A DNA stretch of 64,000 nt from Verticillium longisporum (Eukaryota; Ascomycota; Sordariomycetes; Glomerellales; Plectosphaerellaceae). Of the stretch, positions 48,724-59,392 are shown in pieces; positions within the stretch are counted from its first letter, which is position 1; every line of letters starts with the position of its first letter. Location: the NCBI GenBank assembly GCA_019188255.1, contig JAETXT010000004.1:4774001-4838000 (forward strand). Direction: 5' to 3'. The notes below the pieces were generated by a model. It had not been told where the DNA came from. It saw nothing but the letters and a program-made list of their open reading frames with translations, and ran no database searches. The translations under genes and the position numbers were made by a program.

Positions 48724-50580
48724 ACGTACATGTACAGTGAGTGGGCCAGTACAGTGAGTGGACCACCTCACCTCGACCCGACAAACATTCCAACCCAGAA
48801 CTAAACAAAAACATAGGAAATCAATTGAAATCACGCCCCATTACCTTATTCAGAAGATAATATAGTCATCTGACAAGTTCTCGCGTTATGGCCAGTATTT
48901 CCACAGGTGCCACAGGTCCGTTTCTTCGGTATAGCCCGAGTCGCGCGACCCGGATTCTGCCTCGTTTCCTCCCTCATCTGAACATCTACCTCCTTCTGGG
49001 CAATCTGGTCTTGTCCATCACCTAGAGTCATACTCCCTCCTTCCCTGAGACGTACTTTTTAGCTCTCCGACGTCGGCTAAGGGTAGCATTCTCGCTTTCA
49101 AGTATCTTGAGCCTTGCGTCCATTAGGACGAACTGGTGCATTATCTTGTGTGTACCCTTCGTGTATTGGTCGATAGCCTGAAGCATTGATGTTGGTGAGC
49201 TTCCCTGGTGTCGGGAGATTCGATTCTTAATGAATTCGGACTGTGAAGTGGCTTCAATCGGGTTTGTAGGAGTCTTACACACCCATGGCTTAGGGAGTCC
49301 AGAAGACGTTCCTGGCGGCGTTGGTGTCTTTAATTTCACATCCAGCCTTGAAAGGACTGCTTCTGGGTCATGGGGGTAAGTCCAGCCCCTTGAAAACCTC
49401 CCTGGATGTTTTTTCTGTCATAGAATTCTGGAATGCCGTAAAAAAGCTGGGAAGAAGTCCTCCTTGGAGATATGGTTTGTACCTGCCTTCATCTTCATCT
49501 CAATTTGCCGACCGTACGCTTTCTTCAGCGGTCCAAAACAGCCGACATCGAGAGGTTGGAGTAGATGGGACGAATGAGGAGGCATACAAAGTGTAATGAT
49601 CTTATTCTCCTTACAGTAAAGCTCGAATTTGGCGGAGTGGTGGCTTTCGTGGCCGTCTAGGATGAGAATGCGAAATGCGCCCGAAGTACGCGACCTTGTA
49701 TGTTGGTCGAAGTGCCGAATCCAATCGAGACCAATATCATTCGTAGTCCAGCCGTTTGGAGAGGTTGCGACCTTCCAGTCGCGAGGAAACGCGTCTTCTT
49801 CGTACCATGACGAGAGGTGAAATTTACCCGCAACAACGATGTATGGCGGGACACAGAATCCGGTCGCGCCAACGCCCTGGATCACTGTAACCCATTCCCG
49901 ATTACCCGGCTGTCTCATCTTAACGTTAGAACGTCTTTCAGAGTTTGTAACAACCATTCCATTAGCGATAACGCCCATTTGGAAACCGGTCTCATCGAAG
50001 TTATAGGTGTCTTCGTCCGTCACGCCGTACTTCGCGACCATGTTACGTACGAGCGTAAACCACGCGTTTATCGCGTCGGGATCTTCGCATTGGGCCCTCT
50101 TATAGTCGTACTTTCGAAAGATACGCGTCCGGAGCGCAGGTTGTCGTTTGACGAATCTTGAAGCCCATCGCGGTCCGACGGGTGGCGCGTCGCGCGCCGC
50201 CAGCAGGACATTCGCCATATCTCCAACACTATCCAACCGAGGGGGTATGATCGGGAATCTAGGTCTAGTATGTATTCGACAATCGTTTGCTCTTCTAGCA
50301 TTGTTAATTTCTTTAATTTGGATGTGATTTCGCTTCGGGATGGGGTGCCGTTCTGGCGGCGAACGAGAGTCGTTCGGCTGACATTGTAGATGGCTGCAGC
50401 ACGTCGGGCGCTTAACCCTGGATCTTTTTCCATTGCTTGACGGGCAAGGAATAGCTGACTGTCTTGAGAAGGTGTTTCCATGACTGGTTGTAGAGAAAAG
50501 TAAGGTGGAATGTTGAAGTTTGGAGAATGACGCGAAAGTGGTCCACTCACTGTACTGGCCCACTCACTGTACATGTACGT
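48724..50580 (-). mobile_element. Pogo/Fot1-like DNA transposon, un-RIPed, perfect TIRs
   Basis: 1857 bp with perfect 43-bp terminal inverted repeats (48724-48766 and 50538-50580), flanked by the TA dinucleotide (48722-48723, 50581-50582) expected for Tc1/mariner-pogo elements. Each TIR holds GTACAGTGAGTGG twice, 4 bp apart. It interrupts copia-B between integrase and RT. Its base composition is normal, in total contrast with the RIPed DNA on both sides, so it arrived after the RIP of its host. Confidence 0.95.
48846..50481 (-). pseudogene. Pogo/Fot1-like transposase (HTH_psq, CENP-B HTH, DDE_1, CCHC knuckle), frame-disrupted
   Basis: Reading from ATG 50481 (METPSQDSQ), an HTH_psq region (ARRAAAIYNVSRTTLVRR) is followed by a CENP-B-type HTH (PPRLDSVGDMANVLLAA), the DDE_1 core (TYNFDETGFQMG, ILILDGHESHHS, MPPHSSHLLQPLDVGCFGPL) and a C-terminal knuckle (CGTCGNTGHNARTC). 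Four single-base phase changes break it, within or near mononucleotide runs: G run 50241-50245, A run 49440-49445, G run 49372-49376, and about 49034. The sequence otherwise looks conserved, with no RIP stops. It is either a recently decayed copy or an assembly with homopolymer errors. The ancestral length would be about 540-550 residues, normal for the family. Confidence 0.88.
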
Positions 50581-52016
50581 TATAGCTAACGATTAATCCT
50601 AGCAATTACCCTAATACTATAGTAACGTAGCTACTAGTTAATGCTCTATAATATTAATTAAGCCTATACCTAGAGCATTATAGATCTATTATATAATATT
50701 CTCCTATATATTCCTAAAGAGCTATAATATAGATACCTTAATAGAATCGTCTTCTATATTATAAAGCTATTCTATAATATCGTAGAATTAGGTCTCTATT
50801 AATTTATAACCTATTAGCGCTATTATAGAGAGCGCCTAAATACTATTCTAACGGGCTACGATCTATATTTACTTCTAACTAGAGCTAGAGAGAGCTTTAG
50901 ACTAATCGGAATATAGATTAATAATACCCTTAACCTCGGAGAGCCCGTATTTATATAAAAGGAATAAATAGAGCTCGAAAGCGCTAGCTTCTAGGTAAAG
51001 CCTACTTCCGTCCTTAATATAGGATCTAATAGCGTCTTTAATAGCTATATTATTAAAGTTAGAACTAAAGATCTTACGATTTAATAGAAAGGCTAAAGTA
51101 ATCGCTTAGAGCTAGTAACCCTAGGGATAGCGAGCTTAGAGCAGGAATATATCGCTTAGAGAGCTTATAATACCTATATTACTTTAACCTATTAATTAGA
51201 GGTAGCCTTCAACTTCTCTATTATAGCCTAAGCTAAGAACCTATAGGAGGACGACTTTAAATAGCTTAATAAACGTATATAATAGTAAATCGCTAATATA
51301 GGCTATAGCCTAAATTACGTACGCCTAGATCTCTTAATAGCCTAACTTTACGTATTTATTAATAGCTCCTTTACTAATAATAAGGACCTAAGTTTATAGA
51401 TCGGATTCATTATCCTCCTTAATAATAAACGTTCTTACGATTAGGAGAACGCCTTTATAGTATATAATAATATCCTCTATTAATAATCTATTAAATATAA
51501 ATAGGTTATATATTTAATTCTAATTAGCGAAATCTATAAGATAATTAGCGGCTTCGATATAGCTTATATCCTTAAATAGATGCTCTAAGAGATCTATAAA
51601 CGCTTAGAACTATTACTCCTACGGATAATTATCTATACCGATAGCTACTCGCTCTACTAATATTTAATTTAACTAAGCGTAATAGTAAAGAAATGCTTAA
51701 TAATAGATCTTATAGTATTATAATAAAGCTATAAAGAATACGAAGTCGATGAAATTCGTTAAATCGCTAGAGGCGATAACCCTATAGATTTAATAACTAA
51801 GGGAGCGCTAAACTAGGTACTAGAAGCGCTAATAAGCTTTAACGAAATTATAATTAGGATTAAAGGATAGGTTAAATATTAAGAAAAGAATAATTAGGGG
51901 GTAAAAGTAATTAATATTAGTAAAAATATAATAAAGCCTAAAAACGAGTACCCTAGAAGTAAAAACGACGACCCTGTAATTAATAAAATAGTAAAGTAAC
52001 CGCTCTATAAAGCGGA

Positions 52017-52694
52017 CTAAGCCTCGGAATCCGAAGAATCCGAGTTTAACTACTCTAGCGAGTCCTACTAGAAGTAGTTAAAGAGCTATAGAGCTATAGC
52101 CCGCCTAGCCGCTTTATAGTTAATATTATAAAGACTATCGAGGTCCTTATTAAGGTCGTTACCCCCTTTTACCTCCTCCTCTTTAGCGATTATTAATATA
52201 CCCTTTACGATAATACGCTACTTCTCTATATCCTATATCCCCTATTAGTTAATTATATAATTAGATAATTAGGGAAATAATAGAGAAGAGAGCTTATTAG
52301 TTTATTATTCTTATCCTAGGCGGCTAAAAACTTTATAGCGGGCTTAAACGCCCCGACTAGACTATAGATAATAATCGTTAAAGCTATAGATACTGGAAAA
52401 TAGAGATCGTAGAAGCTTATATTAGTTTATAAGAGTGCCTAGAAATATATTTATAGTAATAGGAACCCTTAAGCTCTAAATCGTAATATATACTATTAGT
52501 ATTAGTTTTAGTTTACTTATTAGTAAAATAAGACTTTAAATACTCTAAATAGGGGACCTTACGAATATTACTACGTATATACGCTATATCCTAGATTAGT
52601 AGCTCCTATAATTAATACTAACTAGGTTCTTACGCTTCGCTACTCTCTTAGTAAGAGGGGTAATAGGCGTAGAGGCTTTACGCTTAAGCGGCAT
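52017..52694 (-). pseudogene. Antisense reading frame between RNase H and 3' LTR of copia-B
   Basis: Minus strand from ATG 52694 (MPLKRKASTPITPLTKRVAKR) in one phase to TAG 52017: 678 nt, exactly the length and phase of the frame at 1390-2067 in the other copia copy. Internal stops that I read are TAA/TAG only. Shared features include the basic start, the KGGND...NKDLDSL segment and the Ser/Glu-rich C-terminus (DSSDSEA). Unknown function. Confidence 0.5.
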
Positions 52695-53479
52695 TATCGA
52701 GGCCGGGATAAGAGAAAAAGAGAGAGAGAGAGAATAGTAAAAATAGGGATTTAGTAATCGTAGGAGCTCTAAAATAGTAGATTAGGCTAATTAATCTTAA
52801 AAATAAAGAATTATTATAGGGAAGAGGGAAAGTAAAAGGAATAGAGTTACTATAACTTATTAACTAGATATATAGATCTATAGAGTATAGTATTTACTAA
52901 ACTAGCTTAATAGGATCTATTAATCCTATTTAGGCGGTTTAATTCTATTATTCTTATTGAAGGCGGTTTAATTCTATTATTCCTATCGAGAAAGCTAATA
53001 AAAGGGGCAATAATAATTATTCTTCTACCCTCTATTAATATATTAGCGATTTAGAGACTTTAGGAGCCTATATCTAGCTATTATAAGAGCGCTATTTAAT
53101 TAGCTATTACGCTATTTAATTACTATTTATTTCCTTTATTAAAGGGTTTAAAAGCCTATTCCTATTATTTAATTATAACTTAATTCATTTCCTTAGAGAG
53201 CTATTTAGCGGCTAGTTTAATTAATCCGTAGCGCTAGGGACTAGGGATTTAGCGCCTATAGGAATAGTAGTATTAAGCCGTATTTTTCCTTATTCTATCT
53301 ATTATTCTCCTATTATTACTTATTTACTTATTCATTTATTCATTTTATAGATTAGGATAGTAGATCTAATATGCTAGAGATTAGAGGATTATAAGCGTAT
53401 TAGAGTAGCTATTAATATAGGTAATAGAGCCCGATATTAGTCCCTTAGGTAATCCTATTTATAAAGAAAAGATAGCCGG

Positions 53480-53770
53480 TATTGAACTAATATTAGGGGA
53501 TTACCTAGGTCGGTAATTACTATATAGGATTCACCGATATAGTGATTACTAGGGCTAGGATTCATAGCTCTTAGGAGCACGTGATTTATAGCTTACGTAA
53601 TCGGTGAATTAGATAGGTATATCTAATTTATATAAATAGTAGTAATTTAGAGAGATAGAATTATTAACTATATTATAAGACTTATATTACCTACCCTACC
53701 TATTTAGAGCTCTCAGGCATAGCCAAAGCAATGAAACGGGGTTTATATAAGCAGTAAAGCCCTCTTAATA
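53480..53770 (+). repeat. copia-B 3' LTR
   Basis: 291 bp, same length as the 5' LTR. It is followed by the AATAG duplication at 53771-53775 and then gypsy-1 sequence. Confidence 0.88.
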
Positions 53771-55664
53771 AATAGAGTTATTATTTATTTAATATCGAAT
53801 ACGTCCCTAAATTTATAATATTCTATTAGGATTATAGTAAATAGCTCGTTTCTCTTATTATATTCTTATAAAAGTATTATAGAAGGAGCTTATATATTCT
53901 ATAATATAATTAAAGCTATTATTAAGGATTAATAGATTATACTCCTAATTTATTTTCTTATCGATATAATTCTAATATCTTATTTCCTAATAGGATATCT
54001 CTAATAGCCCTATAATTAATCGTTTATTAATTATATTTAGGCTAGCTAAAGTCTTCCTAAGATAATATTATATTTATTTATAATATTATCTACTATTATA
54101 TATTCTATTATTATTATATACTTTATCCTAGGGTTATCTATTATTCGGCTAATAATCCTCTTTTTATTATAGATATTTATCTCCCTATTTCGGAATACTT
54201 TACTTAGCTTATTCTACTTTTCCCCTAGCTATTCTCTAGCTTCCTTTAAGAGGTTATTATTAATAATATTAATATTAGCTCCTCTATTTAGTATTACTTC
54301 TCCTTTAATCTAATTATTATTAATATATAATTTAATAATTACTTTATATTATTTTAGTCTTAAGAATAATAGTTCTTCCTATTAAAGGTCTCCTATTATT
54401 CTTCCCTTAAATAGTTCGTAATTTACTATTAAGTATTATTTATATAATTTATATATATAGCTTTATTTTCTATAATTTATATATAATACTTCTAGATAAT
54501 TATTAATATAATATTTACATTTATTATAATTATAATATTTAATATTATCTAGGGCTTTAGGCCTTTTTCTATCTATTTATTATTATTCTATTATTAGCCT
54601 ATAAAATATAATAAATTAATTTAATTAGCTATTTAATTTTCGATTATCTCTTTTTTATAATTATTTATTAGCTATTCTTCTATAGATCTTATTTTAGGTC
54701 TATTATAGATTATCTTAGCTTCTCTCTTTATTATCTTAATATTATTTTAGGCTTCTCTTAATCTATAATAAGGTCTCCGCCCTCTTAGCTATTCTATTTA
54801 ATTCTATTCTTATATAAGGAATTCCCTAAACTATAATCTATTATATAAGATCTAGATTAAGTTTTATAAATAAAAGTATTACTTTATAGATCTATAATAA
54901 AAGTTCGGGTAGCTCTACTTCTAAGCTATTATAAGTATCTATAAAGTCTTAATATTTCTAATTAAAAGCTTAAAACTATTAATCTTATTTATATAGTTTA
55001 ATAATTATCTAGAGTATTTAGGTATTATCGTTATCTATATCGCCTTTTAGCTAAGCCCCTATTATTCTTTAAGTAACTTCATAGATAGATTTATATTCTA
55101 TCTATATATACGATATCTATCTCTACTATAAAGTATTAATAAAGTAATTACTTATATATACGATTTTATCGATATCTCTATAGAAATTCTTTTTATTAAG
55201 CTAGAATCGTATATTAAGGCTAAATAAGAAAGTATTAAGTTCCGATTAGGACGTCCCTTTATATTAAATAGCTAATAATTATATCTTCGTAAAGGGTATA
55301 CTTTATAGTTCTTTATAGAATATTACCCTAAATATTAATATTAATCTATTAATTACTCTTAATAATAAGCTTATTAGGTCTCCCTTTTAAAATATAATTA
55401 ATTCTTTATATTTCCTTTTCTTTACGAGTTTATATTATTCTTCCTCTAATTATTAGTCTAGTTCCTTATCTATAATTAATAGTAAATTATCGAATATATT
55501 ATTCTTAATATTTTATTTTTATTCTATATTAGGCCTTAATTATATTAATTCTTTAATATTCTCTATCTATTATCCTATAATAGCTTATCTTCTAGTACTC
55601 TATATATCTCTAATTAATATATTATCCTAATAGTTATCGCTCTTTAAGGGTAGATCGATTATTA

Positions 55665-55878
55665 TATTAAGAAGTCTTATATAATAAGTAAAGGGGTTAA
55701 TTATTAATCTTTTAAGGGTCTCTAGGAAGATAGAATAATCGATGCCCTTCTCTAAATCTTAGTCTATTAACCTTTCTTATAACTATTCCCTTACTATACT
55801 CGGTCCTCTCTTTTTAATTCCTACGATTAAATAATAGGCGATCCCCTATTAGTCTTATACCTCCCTCAGGTCCTAATA
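55665..55878 (-). repeat. gypsy-1 5' LTR (right end of the stack)
   Basis: 214-bp unit, RIPed. It is followed by the duplication gaagg (55879-55883) and marks the outer edge of the repeat block, 116 bp from the stop of the HET gene. Confidence 0.85.
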
Positions 55879-55994
55879 GAAGGACCCCTTTACTCTACTC
55901 TTAACCTCGCTCTCGTATTCCACTATAAAGATGCCCTATTTAGTATTATTATAGACTAGTAACTTTCCTCTGCTTCAAAGTTGACGCTCATACG

Positions 55995-57761
55995 CTAAAT
56001 GGGCCCTATGCAGACCCTAGAGTCGTATTCGATTCGCCTAGTGCAATCTATTGATAAAGGCTGCCTTCGTCTGCTGCTAGTTCTTACGATAGTTAATGAC
56101 CTATTCCAGTCTCTTCCTGGGTCTGTGTGTATGGCAAGGGCCTTCCGCAAGTTGTATGAGCTTTTGAAATTGTCTGCCACTTCAGTCAGGAGTTCAGAAA
56201 TGGCATCTGTTTCCAAATCTTGTTCCCATGCTGGACGCTCGAGGAGAAGGTAGGAAAAGTCCTCATCGTTTGTAGGCGAAGGTCGAATACTCCAGATAAC
56301 TACGAGATAGAATACCGCCGGAAGCCTGGTGTACTCATCTCCCAGAGATCCAGCGTCGCTTACGTCCGTGGGTGAAACATGAAAACGGCACGCCGTCCAC
56401 TGTTTTCCGAGCATGCCCACGGGCGCCATAAAAAGATTCCGCTCGGCGTCCCAGTGATTAGAGGGCCACCTGTTGTAGACGTACGCCATGACGTCTGGGC
56501 ACGCGATGGGCTCGATGTGCAGCACTGCCATACAGGAGGCAGCTCGTTGGAACAATGGAAGGAGCGTCTGGCTCTGGCGTATGGAGGTATAGGCTGGCAA
56601 TGACACAATCAGGTAGATGGTCTGTCTTTTTTCAAAGGCAGGCTTTTCCACATAGTCGACTTTATTGAACGTGTTGGGACGGGACGGGTCTCTGGCGAAG
56701 ATGTCGCGGCCCCATTTCTGCAGCGGAACCACAATCTCGACGGCGTTCTGCAGGCCAGAGTAGCAGCCTAGACGCAAGATGTACGATGTGCGGAGTTCGC
56801 CACCCACGGGCGAGACTGTTGTGTAGACCAAGTCCCTGGACGTCTCTAGCCGGATACCCTTGTTGGTCATGACAAACTCAGGCTCCATCATCCCAATCGT
56901 GTCCCTCCTTGACATGGAGTTGCAGGAGGCAAAGTCCGCGGGGCTCTCGGCAAGACAGCCCCGCGCGACGTCGACCTCGCGACGAGCGACCGGGCACGGC
57001 GGAGACCAAGTAAAAATACTGAGGTCATTCGTCTTTTGGATAATGTGCTCTTGCAACCGCAGAAACGCATTGTCTTCCTCGCCGTACAGGAGCGGCATGT
57101 TGACGCCGAAGAGCCCGAGAAGACAATAGGCCATGTCCTCCTTACGCGTGGTCGTTCGGCGGGCTGCCCACGACATCTTCTCCGCAACGCAAATGACCCC
57201 TAGCGGTGTGCGGCCGTCCAGAACACGGGAATTGATGCTGGTTACATCTTCCAGCTGACGTCTGAGTCGTAATTTGGTTCCGATGGTGCGCCAGGCGTTG
57301 TCGTAGAACCGGACGTCTTTGGGGGCAATGAGCTCTTGCAGCGTCCATCCTCGACTAAACCAGCGACAGCTTTTCCACGTGTCAATCTGGCCATCGTATG
57401 CCGCAGGAAAGGATGAGAGGTCTTCGAGGTAGACGTAGCAGACTTGGGCGCGATGATACCACATGAACATGGAGTTGATGGCCTCCGTGAGCTCGGCGCT
57501 GCTGGATTTGTCGATGCAGCACGTGTCGACCCAGACGTACTGGAGGCCTTCGGCGGCAGCAATCTCGCAGCTCTTCAGGATCTTGGCAAGGCCTGCGGAG
57601 GTGGTGGGGGTCGCGTTGCGCTCCAGCCACTGCTTGAACGTGACTTCGCTGCCATCTTCCGTGCCCCAGGTGTGGGAAAGAATGGCGTAGGGTGGGATTC
57701 CGCTGAAAAATTCCTTAAATTCAAAGGTCGTCGTGTTGATGAGCCGCATGTTCTCGTTCAC
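55995..57761 (-). CDS. HET-domain protein (heterokaryon incompatibility family)
   Basis: Single exon, 588 residues from ATG 57761. A second in-frame Met at residue 5 (57749, MRLINTTTFEF) is the start most HET proteins would suggest. HET signatures are YAILSHTWG (25-33), VWVDTCCID (76-84), SMFMWYHRAQVCYVYLEDL (97-115) and RGWTLQELIAP (138-147). The rest (about 190-588) is a long C-terminal region without WD40 repeats, ankyrins or NACHT. From family knowledge, HET domains trigger cell death on recognition of non-self between fungal strains. In this one the partner is unknown. The gene is intact although its stop is only about 110 bp from the RIPed gypsy LTR. The TAG stop and last codons lie at the composition boundary, so the C-terminus may have been altered. 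Confidence 0.88.
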   Translation of the reverse strand: MNENMRLINTTTFEFKEFFSGIPPYAILSHTWGTEDGSEVTFKQWLERNATPTTSAGLAKILKSCEIAAAEGLQYVWVDTCCIDKSSSAELTEAINSMFMWYHRAQVCYVYLEDLSSFPAAYDGQIDTWKSCRWFSRGWTLQELIAPKDVRFYDNAWRTIGTKLRLRRQLEDVTSINSRVLDGRTPLGVICVAEKMSWAARRTTTRKEDMAYCLLGLFGVNMPLLYGEEDNAFLRLQEHIIQKTNDLSIFTWSPPCPVARREVDVARGCLAESPADFASCNSMSRRDTIGMMEPEFVMTNKGIRLETSRDLVYTTVSPVGGELRTSYILRLGCYSGLQNAVEIVVPLQKWGRDIFARDPSRPNTFNKVDYVEKPAFEKRQTIYLIVSLPAYTSIRQSQTLLPLFQRAASCMAVLHIEPIACPDVMAYVYNRWPSNHWDAERNLFMAPVGMLGKQWTACRFHVSPTDVSDAGSLGDEYTRLPAVFYLVVIWSIRPSPTNDEDFSYLLLERPAWEQDLETDAISELLTEVADNFKSSYNLRKALAIHTDPGRDWNRSLTIVRTSSRRRQPLSIDCTRRIEYDSRVCIGPI

Positions 57762-59392
57762 AATTAGGCCACTCGGTACGATAGGGCAGTCATCGAATGT
57801 GGAGAGTAACCCTAGTGTGATATGTAGCTGCGCAGGGTGGAGGTAGGGATGAAGCTGTCAGCTACGCCATGGGGGCCTTCTCTCACGATGGAGACAGCAG
57901 AAAGAGGGGTCATGCTGGGCTGGGGCTGAGTTGTGCATATGCAGGGTGGTGCCCACAGCCTCATCGGTCCAGTGGTTGCCGCAGTGTCTTCGGGCCAGTC
58001 AGAAAGAAGCCTTACGATGTGTATCCTTCACAACAATGCAGGAATGAGTTCATGAACTGTCCCAGGCAGCATTTTCTTTCCAAAGCCACAGATGCTTCGA
58101 GCCAAAGCACCTCGAGTGGCTGAAGTCTGAGGCTGGTTTGTGGCTGGCCTGAGCTGGTTTGTGGCTCAGCAGCGATATCTGATCAAGTATCGAGGCTGAC
58201 GTCACATGGCGTTTTGCCTACTTCCACTTCTTCTGCTCTTCATTTCCTTCCCCATCACCAACACCACCTTAACCATCATCATCATCATCATCAAGATTCG
58301 CTCGAACCCGGCATGATCCTCCAGCTGGCGACGGCCAGTCATCTCGATAGCCACTCAAAACAACGTCGTATCGCGTCGTGAGCGCGGCGACACCAATCCT
58401 GTTGCAGCAATGTCGCGTGCGGCGCACCACCATCGACCATGCAGACAAATGACGGGCAAACGGGTGAGGTCATTGCCTGGGCTTCCCTGTCGGCCAACGG
58501 ACCAATCATCAAGAACATCCCGATGCCGTTCCTGGATGGATCCGTCGCGTCAAAGCTTCCACCCATGTCGCAGCGATGGGTACAGCCGTCGAGCCTTGAC
58601 CGTCTGTCCCCTGACGGCCCCTCCCCGTGTCACATTGCCAACTTTTGCTCCGGTCTTGCTTCCCTGGCGAGCCCCCCAAGCCCCCGCGACCCTGAAGGGC
58701 GGAGAGTCGCATCCATGATTTCATAGGGACCAAGCTTCCCGTCGCCGGCCCTCAGAAATGGGTGAGGTGGGAGGCTTCCTCGGTCCTCCTTGGCCACCTC
58801 ACCCTGGCATCGGCGAACAAGCGTCCGTCTTTCTTAGCCGATACCAAGCCCTGTGTTCTCACCCATCCCCGGTACCTTAGGATTGCGGAAACTGGTCGGC
58901 AATGTGCTGGTCTGGGGAGATCTTGACTGTTTGAAGGACCCTGGTTTGATTCTCTGGTCGGGCCTTGCTGGACAAAGTTGTCCGCGACCTGGCGATTTCC
59001 ACTAAATGGATCGCCTCTTCTCCCGTTTCCTGGCATCTGGTGTCTTTCTCACATTTTGCTCGCTTTATCGTCGTGATGGTCGCTGATTCTAGCTGTCCAT
59101 CTTATACTCCAGCTCTTCCCCCCTCCTCTTCATCTCGTATCCGTTCGGAGATTTCTTTGATACGACATTGTTCCCGCCAAACTCAGACCACAAACGCCCC
59201 CAGACTGCGTGACAACCCCTACCGCATTCGCCCCCTTCTCCTCACCTCCCCCAGTATTGCGACATCATAGGCCGTCCTGCACTGCAGACCTGCCTGGTGC
59301 TCCTCCAGCCTGCTCCATTCTGCGAGGTCGACGTCGGCGCACCTCAGCGCCCGCTCTGCCGGAAACGCCTTTCGTATCTGCCCGCTGCCGCC
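57762..59392. other. Divergent intergenic region
   Basis: About 1.6 kb between the HET and Kelch genes. It contains an ATC microsatellite near 58276-58296 and a short imperfect tandem repeat of GAGCTGGTTTGTGGCT-like units near 58130-58170. The end (59050-59390) is pyrimidine-rich, consistent with a leader of the Kelch gene. No supported gene. Confidence 0.5.

Larger units (their letters stand above)
44371..53770 (+). mobile_element. Ty1/copia retrotransposon, complete, RIP-degraded, interrupted by pogo (copia-B)
   Basis: LTRs of 291 bp at 44371-44661 and 53480-53770, with the exact duplication AATAG (44366-44370, 53771-53775). It is inserted in gypsy-1. Without the pogo insertion it is about 7.5 kb. 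Plus-strand translation gives gag and protease-side sequence (near 47040, IDDLGVYLDN), integrase, then, after the pogo element, RT (50700-51000) and RNase H (GDNPIDLITKGAL near 51770-51812). A long tail between RNase H and the 3' LTR holds an antisense frame. All sense frames carry RIP-type stops. Confidence 0.9.
32429..55878 (-). mobile_element. Gypsy retrotransposon gypsy-1, full length but twice interrupted, RIP-degraded
   Basis: LTRs of 214 bp at 32429-32642 (3') and 55665-55878 (5') are flanked by aaagg (32424-32428) and gaagg (55879-55883), a 5-bp duplication with one RIP-type difference. The internal sequence, read on the minus strand from the right, is gag with a decayed zinc knuckle (near 54500), RT (43400-44370 continuing from 53776), RNase H/integrase and a chromodomain-side end at about 41400. 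Two insertions split it: gypsy-2 at 34145-41075 (duplication TCTAC) and copia at 44371-53770 (duplication AATAG). Subtracting both leaves about 7.1 kb, a normal gypsy length. All frames are destroyed by TAA/TAG. Confidence 0.85.
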
